25,181 bases of DNA from Spongospora subterranea f. sp. subterranea (GCA_049724395.1 JAUGWO010000237.1:1-25181), one strand, 5' to 3'; shown: positions 9,893-19,087, numbered from the stretch's first letter. A program made the numbers and translations. Notes: generated from the sequence alone by a model not told the origin.

Positions 9893-12799
9893 GCACTGGA
9901 GACGGGGCCAGACGCAACCATCATCACTGCAGCACGACCCAGCCTCCAGGAATTCGGAGCCTTCTACGAGCAGCTGTTCACTGCTGACCCAGGCACCCCC
10001 ACTGCCCCGTTCTCCTCGGCACGCAGAGCCGCCAGCACCCTCGACGCCACCGAAACCGATGCCTTCTCAGTGGAGACGCTGACCGCCACGATCCACCGGC
10101 TGCAGTGGCGTAAAGCCATCGGTCCCGACAACCTGCCAGCAGACCTGTTCAAATGCGTCCCAGAGCCGGCTGCCAAGCTCTTTCACGCCATGTTCCGTAC
10201 CTTGTATTCCCACCAGACAACGCCGTCAGTCTGGCAACGGGCGTTCATGACGCCGATCCCCAAGAAAGGAACCGACCTGCGCCTTGCCGCCAACTGGAGA
10301 GGCATCGCGCTCCAATGCCATCTCAAGAAGGTCTACGAACTGAGCGTCCGACAGATTCTGCGAAACCGGGGCCTGATCCAGCATCACATCCTCCAGACCG
10401 GCTTCCAACCGCGAACCGGAGCCGTCGACGCTGTCTTTGTGGCCGATGAACTCACGCATCGGTACGGCCGCCTGGGCAAACCTCTGACGGCAGTGCTGCT
10501 CGATATAAGCAAGGCATATGATCGTGCTGCTCGCGCGCTGATCTGGCAGAAACTCTCAACACGTGGCGCTGATCGCCACCTGATCGGGGTCTTGCAATCG
10601 CTGCTCGACTGCTGTTCCATTGTTGTGCGCCTCGATGGACAGGAGTCGCCGCCCGTCAAGGCCGCCGTCGGCGTCCCGCAGGGCGACGTTCTCAGCCCAG
10701 ACATGTTCAATGTCTTGGTCGACGATCTGCCCGCCCGGCTCCAGGAAGCATGTGGCAACCGCGGCTGCCCATCCCTCAACGGCGTCGTCATTCCATGCAT
10801 CATGTACGCCGACGACCAGACACTATTCCACTGGGACCAGCAGGTCATGCAGGCCATGCTGAACGCCGCCCAAGAGTATGCCGAAGGACATTTTTATTCA
10901 TACAACGTCCGGAAGTCGGCGGTCTCGCTACCGCTCCGCTCTAGCTGGTCCACCCTCTCACTGGCCGATCAGCCCCTCCCGGTATCCGGAACCACGTCGT
11001 TGCTCGGCGTGAAGATGGTCAACGGCATGATCGCACATGGCTCGCAACTCGCCGACCGCACTCGCCAGGCTGACGGAGCCCTGTTTGGAATCCAGCAGCT
11101 GGAGACCTTTCAGACCCCGGCCATCTCACTGGCAACGAAGGCTAGGATTATTGCCGCTTTCGGCCGCTCCCGCGTCGAGTACGGCATGGCCATCACCGAT
11201 CACCGACCAGCCGCGCTCGAGGCGGTCGACCGCCTTATCTCCAAGTACCTGGGACGATGTCTCGGTTCCGACCGCGGCAACTATCTTATGATGCGACTGG
11301 CCGGCCTGGTGCCGGCGAGGACCCGCCAGACCCAACTTCGACTCAGCTTCGAAGCACGGATGCGAGCCTGCCAGCTCGGCCCCGAAAGACATCTCCTCGC
11401 GCCAACCGTCTTTCGGGTCGCCGCCACGACTCGGGACAGCCTGTTGGCGACATCCTGGAGACGATGCCCCATCAATCGACAGGCGCAAGCCATCGCCCGC
11501 CGGTTCGCTCACGAGTACGCCCACGCCGCCGCCAACCCGCTTAACGACCTGCCGGCGCGCCCGACTCCGGCCCAGAAGCAGCGATTCCAGACAGCCGCCG
11601 TTACCTCGGCCATCAGGACCGCCTCCTGGCACGACCACCGAGCGAGCAAGTTGATGCGAATCCAACGCCAGGACTACAACCGTCCCCATCCGGTCGCCCA
11701 ACTTTCCGGCCCGCATGTCGTCGAGCTCTGCCGATGGATGTGCAATCGCATTCCGGGCGCCCGATACCCCTGCCGCGGCTGCAACGGCCAGTTCCCCGTC
11801 TCCAGATATCATATCGCCCGTTGCAGCCGCGTCTCCGACCTCATCGGCCCCGAATTCGACCTCGACATGGCCCAGCGCCAGTCGACGACCACCGACAACG
11901 CGCTCGACAGCCAGATCGTCGAGATGGTCCCAGCCATCATCTCCAAGGACGCGCTCGACACCGCGTACAGCCGCTGCCCGATCCCCATTCACGACGGCAG
12001 CCTGCCCGGCCCCAGATCCTGGCGATCTCGAGCCCGCCAGGTCCAGCCCCCAGCCCTCGACATCGCACTCCAGCGGAAGGTCGACGCCATGGCCCTGGCC
12101 ATCTGCAAGATGAGAGCGATGTGCTGCTCGCAGGACCGCCAACATGGACCGCCCGACCCGCCCGTTCCCCTCGCCGGCCCGCCCGATCCTCACGCCTCCA
12201 CCACCACGGCCCCGGCCAACACGTTCCGCAGCATAACCGACCTGCCGGCGCTCACCGCCTTGCATGTCAACATCCGCCTGGCCTGCCGCGACGTAGACCG
12301 ACTCGCCGTCACCATCTCCGCTGACCAGATCTCGCTCCTCCTCCGGAAGCGACCCCGACGCCCGCCCGAATCGACGACCCCCAATCCACCGGCGAAGAAG
12401 GCCCGACCGGCACCACCACCGCCACGACCCGCGGCCGCGCCACCACAGCCACCAGTCGCGCCACCTCCCGCCGCCCGCCGCCGCCCACCCAGCACAACCG
12501 CGCCACAGCCAACCAGACGAAGGAAAGCCCAACCGCTCTTCTCCTCCAGAACGCGCGCCGGCGCCATCCCGGCCTGGTGCCGTCCACAGCCGCCGCAGCC
12601 CCCTACCGACGCCCTACCACCTGACCCTACCACAGGCAATGCGCCGCAACCCAGTGTACCTACCACGGTCGATCGACTCCGTGGCGCCGTTAACGATGCC
12701 GGTCGCGGCGCGCGCCCTGACGATGACGAACACGCCGATGCACGCAGCGCCCCGGGAACACATCCCCTGGCGCCGCACAAGGTACCACCAGACAGGTGA
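9893..12799 (+). CDS. LINE reverse transcriptase (5'-partial ORF2)
   Basis: A continuously open frame of 968 codons and a stop, TGA at 12797-12799. An internal ATG at 10070 starts a 909-residue stretch, but the frame is open upstream to 9893 (REF-like EFGAFYEQLF), so the true start lies outside this copy. Counting from that ATG, RT blocks run in order: IGPDNLPADLF (18-28), AFMTPIPKKGT (58-68), LLDISKAYD with the catalytic Asp at 145, GVPQGDVLSP (201-210) and the YADD box (246-249). A post-RT C-terminal zinc motif C-x2-C-x9-H-x3-C sits at 568-585, as in many LINE ORF2 proteins. A long basic, proline-rich tail follows. All catalytic residues I can see are present, so this RT portion looks intact. 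It would prime reverse transcription of LINE, and perhaps SINE, RNA at nicked target DNA. Confidence 0.9.
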   Translation, partial: ALETGPDATIITAARPSLQEFGAFYEQLFTADPGTPTAPFSSARRAASTLDATETDAFSVETLTATIHRLQWRKAIGPDNLPADLFKCVPEPAAKLFHAMFRTLYSHQTTPSVWQRAFMTPIPKKGTDLRLAANWRGIALQCHLKKVYELSVRQILRNRGLIQHHILQTGFQPRTGAVDAVFVADELTHRYGRLGKPLTAVLLDISKAYDRAARALIWQKLSTRGADRHLIGVLQSLLDCCSIVVRLDGQESPPVKAAVGVPQGDVLSPDMFNVLVDDLPARLQEACGNRGCPSLNGVVIPCIMYADDQTLFHWDQQVMQAMLNAAQEYAEGHFYSYNVRKSAVSLPLRSSWSTLSLADQPLPVSGTTSLLGVKMVNGMIAHGSQLADRTRQADGALFGIQQLETFQTPAISLATKARIIAAFGRSRVEYGMAITDHRPAALEAVDRLISKYLGRCLGSDRGNYLMMRLAGLVPARTRQTQLRLSFEARMRACQLGPERHLLAPTVFRVAATTRDSLLATSWRRCPINRQAQAIARRFAHEYAHAAANPLNDLPARPTPAQKQRFQTAAVTSAIRTASWHDHRASKLMRIQRQDYNRPHPVAQLSGPHVVELCRWMCNRIPGARYPCRGCNGQFPVSRYHIARCSRVSDLIGPEFDLDMAQRQSTTTDNALDSQIVEMVPAIISKDALDTAYSRCPIPIHDGSLPGPRSWRSRARQVQPPALDIALQRKVDAMALAICKMRAMCCSQDRQHGPPDPPVPLAGPPDPHASTTTAPANTFRSITDLPALTALHVNIRLACRDVDRLAVTISADQISLLLRKRPRRPPESTTPNPPAKKARPAPPPPRPAAAPPQPPVAPPPAARRRPPSTTAPQPTRRRKAQPLFSSRTRAGAIPAWCRPQPPQPPTDALPPDPTTGNAPQPSVPTTVDRLRGAVNDAGRGARPDDDEHADARSAPGTHPLAPHKVPPDR

Positions 12800-12820
12800 T
12801 CGTCGTGGCTACACGACGAT
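12799..12820 (+). other. 9-bp stem-loop at the LINE stop codon
   Basis: ATCGTCGTG (12799-12807) pairs perfectly with CACGACGAT (12812-12820) around a GCTA loop. It begins on the last base of the stop codon. A second short palindrome, GCAGACGTCTGC, lies about 17 nt downstream. LINE 3' hairpins of this kind are often the site the RT recognises on its own RNA; that role is inferred here. Confidence 0.6.
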
Positions 12821-12962
12821 CCCGGTTTCGTGACTGGCAGACGTCTGCGGACGTCGCTAACGTGGCAGAACATCCAAATCCGTGAATAGGCCGCTAATGG
12901 CTCAGTTTATGCAATTTGAACGCTGGAATTAGCGTTGATAATCATAATACAGAACATAAGCT

Positions 12963-12984
12963 CCTAAAACCCTAAAACCCTAAA
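12963..12984 (+). repeat. Short telomere-like tract, CCCTAAAA type
   Basis: CCTAAAACCCTAAAACCCTAAA is about 2.7 units of CCCTAAAA (TTTTAGGG on the other strand), a telomere-repeat type known in some algae and protists. It lies precisely between the LINE 3' region and the third LTR fossil. It may be the LINE's own 3' tail, its target, or an interstitial telomere scar. Confidence 0.6.
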
Positions 12985-15231
12985 TTTGCTGATCCGGTTG
13001 AAGTATAGATCTTCGCTGCACGATGAACTCCCTGTAGAAGTTAGCAAAGCCTAGGAAACTTTGGACGTCCTTGACTGTTGAAGGTGTCGCCCAATCGAGG
13101 ATAGTCTCCACCTTACTTGGGTCCATCTTGATGCTGTTGTCGGTGACCAAATAGCCGAGGAATTCGACTTCCTGAGCGTCGAACACGTAATTTTCAAGTT
13201 TTGCAAATAAACCAGCTGAACGCAACTTGGTAAGTACTAATCGAACATTAACGTCGTGCTGCAGCGCGCTCTCCGAGTAGATCAAAATGTCGTCGAGGTA
13301 AGCAACCACAAATTTGTCGAGGTATTTCGTTCATCAACCTCTGAAAATATCCGGGAGCGTTCATTAGACCAAACGGCATTACCGTATACTCGATTTCTAT
13401 ATTTGCAGCACCATGCGGGCTTTCACTCGTCGTCGTCCTTGATTCGGAATAGATTGTAAGCGCATCGTAGATCGATCTTCGTGAAGATTTTGGCAGAAGA
13501 CAGTTGGGCCAAAATATTTTGGATAGCAGGAATCGGATAAGGCTCCTATATTGTTGACATCGCGGTAGTCGACGCACAGTCGGAGGCTGTTGTCTTTCTT
13601 CTTTACAAAGAGTATTGGTGATCCTAACGGTGATTTGGAATCCTTTCTTGAGGTTGTCTTCAATGTACTGACGCAAAACCTTTGTTCGGTCTGGCCGAGT
13701 TTGTAGACCTTCCTGTATAACAGCGGGCCAGTCTCCTCCTTTTTAAAGTTGATGGCGCAATCGTGTGCGATGTGAAGGCAGTTGGTCAGCGTTTTTCTTC
13801 TCGAACAGGTCCTGGAATTCGCCATACTTGTGGGGGAGTTCGATATCCGTTGAAAAAGCTGCATTCGCTTTCGATGTCATTGTTGCCGAATATATATTGT
13901 GCTGCCATTGCCATTCGGTATACAGGTGGGCACTCTTGTCGGTGATAGGAAGGCGTGGGGTGATTGTACGGGCCTTCCAATCAATCTGTGGGTTTGGTTC
14001 GTGAAGCCATGACATCCCCAGTATAATGGGATAGTAAGCCCGTTCAATGACATAAAGACTGGTGCATGATTTGATGCCCAAGATCTCTAGTCGTAGTGGC
14101 AATGTTCGATGGGTAATAGAAGAGCGTCTGCGGCCATCGATAACTTCAACAGATAACGGTCTAGGAAGTCGGACGAGCGGGATGCTGTTGCGTTCGGCAA
14201 ATGTGGCGTCGATAAAAGCAGAGGACGCGCCACTGTCGATCAAACAATGTAGGTTGGTGGATTGGGATTGGTGCCATGAGACCGTAATAGGGGAACTGAG
14301 TAATGTCTCGCACGAGTTATCCATACATGACGATGCTAATCGAAGAGGTGGCTCAGCATTATAGGTCGAAAATGATGATGTAATGGATGAAAAACGGTTT
14401 CGATTCGCCAATAGGGGGCAAGCTACGGTAGGGTGGCCAGCATCTCCACAATATCTGCACAAATTGTGTTCCCGGCGGCGTGTTCGTTCCGACTCATCCA
14501 GTCGCGGGCGGCCGGTGGTTCTGAACGAGTCGACCATCATGGAGTGGGACCCAGAATCGACCTCGGGGTGGCGCTGTGGGTGTACTTGCGAATGACCTCG
14601 CCGCTCCTGGTCGCGTTCAAATAGGCGATCCCCGCATCTGATGGCCGTCATGATTAGGGCGAGCAAGTCGGCTGGCTCCGGGCACGTCAACAGCAGATCT
14701 TTTACATCCTCGTTGAGGCCTTTTTGGAACTGGTGTAGCGTCGCAGCGCCGTCCCAACCTGCGTCGGTGACCAGCAGCTGAAACTCGCTGGCATAGGTAG
14801 CGACTGGGCGGCGACCTTGGCGAAGCGCCTCCAATCGTCGAGCGGGCTGTAACTGCTTTGTTCGGATACTCAGACAGTGCCCGTAACGCAACAATGAATC
14901 TGACAAAATCCTGGAGCAACGGATCCCGTCGCTCAAAAATTGGTGAGAACCACAGCAAGGCGTTTCCTGTGAGAAGGTCCCCAACCAACATCACCTTGTC
15001 GGAATCCGTGGCGTATGTCCTGGGTTTACGGGTGATGACCATTGATATTTGGTTAATAAAACCTCGCAGGGTGGATCGGGAACCGTCGAAAGGATCTGGG
15101 AGGCGGACTTTGGGTCCTGGCAAGGTCAGCTGCTGCTGGTAGTGCTGCGACAATTCCTGCAACTGCCGTTGGAACTGTTGCTGTTGCTGGACGAGCGCTG
15201 CCTGTAGTACCGTGTGGATCTCCGGCGCCAA
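12985..15231 (-). mobile_element. Ty3/Gypsy LTR retrotransposon fossil 3
   Basis: A decayed Ty3/Gypsy element on the minus strand, of a different lineage from the other two. Gag begins near 15231 with a Gln-rich coiled stretch and the LPDPFDGSRSTLRGFI signature. A CCHC knuckle (CRYCGDAGHPTVAC) lies near 14470-14430. The aspartic protease follows (LIDSGASSAFIDATF, near 14245-14200, then IILGMSWL near 14030). Reverse transcriptase is seen as VMPFGLMNAPGYFQRLM (near 13380-13330), MVAYLDDILIYSE (near 13309-13270) and FLGFANFYREFI (near 13050-13015). I see nothing of RNase H or integrase before the telomere-like tract. TGGCGCC at the Gag edge (about 15233-15226) resembles a primer-binding site. 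It is broken, with about five breaks, and no LTR pair is seen. The protease and RT wording is that of the Gypsy elements common in fungi and protists. Confidence 0.82.
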
Positions 15232-15650
15232 AGGTTGAAACCGTGAAGATAACTCTTGTCAAACTGTTATGGGACGAAAAGATCCTCTGATATAATCACG
15301 TGTCTATTAATACAGGCGAAGCAAAGAGTTGACAAGAATGACCAGCAAGAGGTCATTCTTGTCGGAAACTGCGGCGGAGCCGCGAATGTTAGGAATATAT
15401 GGGAGTATTTTTTAACAATATCGTTCGGCCTACCGCAGCTTCCTGGGTTCATGGTCGACTCGACTCCTGAGTTGCGCAAGTCTAAAATGGGCCACTAGAA
15501 AAGACTGGATCAAAAAGGTGGATCAAAAAGTGCGTGCCAGTCTTTGAATCCAGTCGACTTTGTTCTCGTTTGTGGACCCCCAAGGTTTAACGAGGTTGGC
15601 AGGTTTATGGGTTGTTGGGGTTGCGGGTTTAAGAGGTGGCAGCTTGGGGT
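15232..15650. other. Non-coding stretch with hairpins between LTR fossil and host gene
   Basis: No gene is supported here. The part next to the LTR fossil (about 15232-15490) may be its 5' leader or LTR, but I find no paired LTR. It holds a perfect 13-bp inverted repeat, GACAAGAATGACC (15331-15343) with GGTCATTCTTGTC (15351-15363), followed by GCGGC-GGA-GCCGC (15371-15383). A third structure pairs AAAGACTGG (15500-15508) with CCAGTCTTT (15537-15545), with an alternative pairing GACTGGAT/ATCCAGTC (15503-15510 with 15548-15555). From about 15580 the strand becomes G/T-rich with degenerate telomere-like words (GGGTTTAAG, GGGGTTTAGG). Confidence 0.6.
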
Positions 15651-17890
15651 TTAGGATAGTGTAAAAGACCCTAACCGTAGTTGAACAAAACCATAAGCAA
15701 TGCTAGCGGATAACAAACATCAAAAGCCAACCGAATTGAGGTTACCGCAAGACAAACAAAAGGTCGACAATCCAGCAGTTTACGTACAAACGGTGTCAGT
15801 TAGTGTTTGTACCGATTTGGCGGTACAACCAACTTCTTCGAGTTCAGTATCCAGCTGTTTCTGCAGGCATTGGTTTACCAGAACAGGTTGCACCATAAGC
15901 TGTGCATGACGCAGAAAAACACCTGGTGGTGAAGGCGGAAAAGCACCGCCCACCACGACATGATCTGGAAGACCGCCAAACGGATTCTTTGACTGCTCCT
16001 CCTCAATCGGCGGTTACAGAAAAAAAGACCAGCCGTGAAAATGCTGATTCTAACGATGGCCGCAAATAGAATAATTGACAATAAATCCTTCAAGTTCAGT
16101 GGTCCGTTTAAACAAAGCGATGAGGTCACCAGATTACTGAATAATCCGTGAACAACGTGAAACAAAGCCCGAAAACAGTGGAAGATTACAAAACCAATCG
16201 ATGTGCTTGAATCTCACACTTACTCGAGTGCTACGACGCTTGACAACGCCATCGACAATAGAATTTGACATATTTCGGAGAGACTTTTGGACCTTAAGGA
16301 CCCGTCTAGATTCATTCTGCTCAAGTTCCGCTTGCGAATTGCCTGTTCCAAGCGGTGGTTCTCCAGACAAAGCAATCCTGCCTGCCTTTCTTCCGCTGCA
16401 CTCCGAACAAACAGCAACTTCAACTGGGCTAAAAACAGAATTAAGAAACTCACAAAAATGAAATAAAGATACGTAAACAGAGTTGCCTTTTCAATGAATA
16501 TATAAACAGATATCATTCTCTGACCTTTACGAAATGTTTCTTGTGCAAGATCATATGGTTCTTGAATAATGAGATGGGCTGCTGCCTCTGCCTCCGACAT
16601 ACGATTGCGAATGAGCGCACACTGAATGGAATAGAATCCTGCCGATAAACTTCATTGAGTCGCAGGAAAGCGACCTTAAAAACGCGGAGAAGCAAAAAAA
16701 AATCGTTGACAAGGAAGAAGAAAACTTTGAACAACCATCGTACTGAATTTGACCTGCTCCACAGAGCGAGGTTTATGGATGGAATACGATCGGTGATGAC
16801 AATAAACCGGCGATCGTATCGTTCCGTCAAATCCAGCAATTGATCGGTTTCAGAGCGATTCCATTCATCGCTGATAAAAGACGAAGCATATTCCTGGTCG
16901 GTATTCCTGAACAAAAAAAACGAGTCAGCATCACCTTCACCATATCACTGTAGAAACAAAAGGTGAAAAAACCAGCAACAACCAAAGGAGAAAGTTATAC
17001 AGCGGAATGAGCAATTCACCGTTGAAACGAACCTGATAAACTACTTCGGATACCTTGAAATCTTGACGATCTGCCGGAAGTGAAGGAAATCCGGCGGGAA
17101 GCCAGCCCTGGTCCAATGACGAAGCCCGCCGCTTCCGTCAGCTGCCAATGACGACATGGGGCAGTGGATGGCACGATAACCGACCTTGGCGCAATTGGAA
17201 CTATTATTGAAAATACCATGAATGGATACTGGACAGGTTCCAGTGTCAAGGCAAACTTTTGACGTTAGCCACAAAAACTCAGACCAGAAAATTTATAAAA
17301 TAGAAACTAGCAATGGAAGATAATACAAAAACTCGATAGCGCTGACTCATTAGGAACAAAAACATGTGGCGGGCAGATCATCTGATACACAAATAAAATG
17401 CACCAATTGGAAATTTGAATCTAACCGATTGAGGTTATAAAAGACATTGAGTTGACAGGATCGAAGAAGATAACATTTTATGACGTAGAGTCACACGAAA
17501 GAATAGCGAGGACAATAGAATAACTAAACTCTAACTTTCATACTTCAATACCAAACTGGGAGACAATAAAAATGCATGACCAAGACCTGATAAAAATGAA
17601 GATTTTTGGACATTCTGATGCTTTTTTTTCTATTAGGAATGGTTGATGGGTCTGGAACAGCGAACGTCTCACCTGGTTCCATTGCAGAAAGTTGATTGAT
17701 TGTCCTCCGGTAATAGGTCAGGCTCGGTCTCGAAAATGGCGGTATCTTCGTTAGTATCAGCTAACGTTTGAAGAACATTCACATGGTCGGATATGGCTAA
17801 TGTTGACCAGTTGTCCACACTCTCTGATGAGTTCGCCTCTAGTGAACAGTAACTTGTTGCCGGAATGAGTTCTTCATTCCTTTCTCCCAT
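15651..17890 (-). CDS. DMAP1/SWC4-like chromatin protein, eight exons
   Basis: A host gene read by splice sites. Exons are 17890-17673, 17200-17054, 16906-16744, 16638-16525, 16428-16224, 16136-16055, 16001-15784 and 15702-15651. All introns are GT-AG and phases agree, giving about 399 residues (human DMAP1 has 467). Exon 2 carries DGSGGLRHWTRAG, matching the family's DGLxLxHW block. Exon 3 has NTDQEY and the SANT-type EWNRSETDQLLDLTERYDRR. Exons 3-4 join as RSVEQVKFRFYSIQ, against RSVEDLKxRYYxI in the family. Exon 4 ends with the PYD motif region, and exon 5 has LLFVRSAAEERQAGLLCLE. Exon 7 has PPGVFLRHAQL and LEEVG. Known homologues are subunits of NuA4/SWR1 chromatin complexes in the nucleus. 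One base appears to be missing between FIVITDR and the RSVEQVK block (about 16790-16775). This is either an assembly error or a true lesion. Exon 1 and exon 8 are the least certain. Confidence 0.75.
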
Positions 17891-18002
17891 ATTAAATCAC
17901 TGTAGAACGCGTTTTACAGTAACTTTTTAGCAAACGATCTGCGCTTAAAAATTTGGTTTCTGAGACGGATGAACACCGAATGAAATTGCGAATAATCGTC
18001 TC

Positions 18003-18407
18003 TCAGTACGATGTCGTTTGGGTATCTATGTCTTTAAATAAATGTTGTTTCATTTTTCCCACCGACGACGCCCAAATGCTGGTGTGGTTGATTCCTTCCT
18101 CCGATCCGTATCTGCGCACCAAACGAAACACCGATCTGTTTTTCAACAAATCACGAATGAAACGGAAGTCTTTGCCGTTGTTGACAATCGCGTGACTAAC
18201 CTGTACATTTACAAGGTTTTCCTGTTCGATAAAAATGCATGAATGGTCACAATTTTTCCGACCATCCGCCAGGCACAGCCATTCATCAGGTATTTCAGGT
18301 TCAGAATTTCGTACTGGTTTTCTAATCGGCGAGATGCTCACGACGCTCAACAAGTTTCTGATTGGTCTACAGTCGCTGATCCTAAACTTGTGTGACATAT
18401 TTTTCAT
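18003..18407 (-). CDS. Unidentified protein, possibly a 3' exon
   Basis: A 134-codon open frame upstream of the DMAP1/SWC4-like gene on the same strand, ending 113 nt before that gene's proposed ATG. The C-terminal two thirds reads like real protein: EIPDEWLCLADGRKN, then KDFRFIRDLLKNRSVFRLVR and SSVGKMKQHLFKDI, rich in charged and aromatic residues. The first part is less convincing. There is a possible donor (ACAG/GTTAGT, near 18197), so splicing could alter the product. I recognise no family. The ORF starts only about 30 bp from SINE copy 3, so the upstream part of the gene may lie beyond or have been displaced by the SINE. Confidence 0.4.
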   Translation of the reverse strand: MKNMSHKFRISDCRPIRNLLSVVSISPIRKPVRNSEPEIPDEWLCLADGRKNCDHSCIFIEQENLVNVQVSHAIVNNGKDFRFIRDLLKNRSVFRLVRRYGSEEGINHTSIWASSVGKMKQHLFKDIDTQTTSY

Positions 18408-18436
18408 ATTTTATGGTTCTAGTAAAAAGGTTTGCT

Positions 18437-18840
18437 ATGAAGGTCTGACCACATGGCCTCTAATGAATGTCGGAGAGCTGCCTGCAGTGACTCGAAAACT
18501 CTAAATGTGCAATGTAATCGGGTGGGGGCAGGTCCCATACGGTGTGGTCGTTATGGCAGGTTATGTCGCTGAATCCAGCTGGTCTAATAGGTTCCTTCAG
18601 TGGATAACCAATCTACCTTCAAGACTCCCCTCACGTAACCGGGAAAAGGGGGTGAGGTTGTCGAGCACCTGTATCTCATGCATTATAACCTGCTTCTCAC
18701 GTTTGAGATGAGGGCTGGCTCCAATCCATTCACTACGTCTTGTAGCGGCCAGGCAGAAGTAGGGAAAAGATGGGGGTACATAGGTTTACCCGATTAATAA
18801 CAACCCGCGATTTTTTGTATACCAAACCATACCATACCAA
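18437..18840 (+). mobile_element. SINE copy 3, longer variant with (ATACC) tail
   Basis: Plus-strand copy of the family at 60-484, starting at GAAGGTCTGACC and ending in ACCATACCATACC. It matches copy 1 through GCAATGTAATC, CCAGCTGGTCTAATAGGTTCC and GTAGCGGCCAGGC. Relative to copies 1 and 2 it has an extra segment of about 123 bp (18616-18738). Copies 1 and 2 share the same short junction at that place, so two subfamilies are implied. The tRNA-like head is absent, consistent with 5' truncation. No convincing target duplication is visible. Confidence 0.7.
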
Positions 18841-19087
18841 TTTGAGGCCTTCAAACGTCGTCCAATTCCCAACACGATTCATTCGTAATTGACTTATTTC
18901 ATTGCGATAAACAGTGAATAGTGATTTACCCGGTGTAGCCCAGTCACAGGATTTAGCTTCCTTCAGTCAAAACAGATAAGGGACACTTGAAGCGACAGTG
19001 AGCTGCGGTGGAAATGATGATACAGACTGGTCGTGACAAGTCACGCGAACGGTCAAGCGAGACTCATGACACGTCACTCCACACGCA

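Larger units (their letters stand above)
9893..12985 (+). mobile_element. LINE copy 1, GC-rich, 5' end lost at LTR junction
   Basis: A non-LTR retrotransposon whose visible part begins exactly at the outer edge of the LTR element (9893). It contains the reverse transcriptase frame to 12799, then a 3' region of about 165 bp with a 9-bp hairpin at the stop codon, and ends in a CCCTAAAA-type tract. No LINE sequence is found on the other side of the LTR element, before 5848. Base composition is strikingly GC-rich compared with the flanks and with the related LINE at 21315-23418. The clade is APE-endonuclease type, inferred from the relative, because this copy lacks the endonuclease. Confidence 0.85.

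Noticed and set aside
11126-12532. Long antisense ORF (468 codons) under the LINE
   Set aside because: It is a shadow of the GC-rich RT frame: glycine/arginine-rich, no domain, and in a region where stop codons are rare on both strands.
12190-12873. Second antisense ORF (227 codons) at the LINE 3' end
   Set aside because: Low-complexity Gly/Arg/Ala protein opposite the proline-rich tail; a composition artefact.
16224-16370. A different reading frame in exon 5 of the DMAP1-like gene (ELEQNESRRVLKVQKSLRN)
   Set aside because: It looked like a second frame slip, but the original frame joins the following exons in phase all the way to PPGVFLR, so no slip is needed there.
16639-16743. Plus-strand Lys/Glu-rich ORF (SDLKNAEKQKK) opposite the DMAP1-like gene
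   Set aside because: It lies opposite an intron with a poly-pyrimidine run; the charged sequence is the complement of that run.
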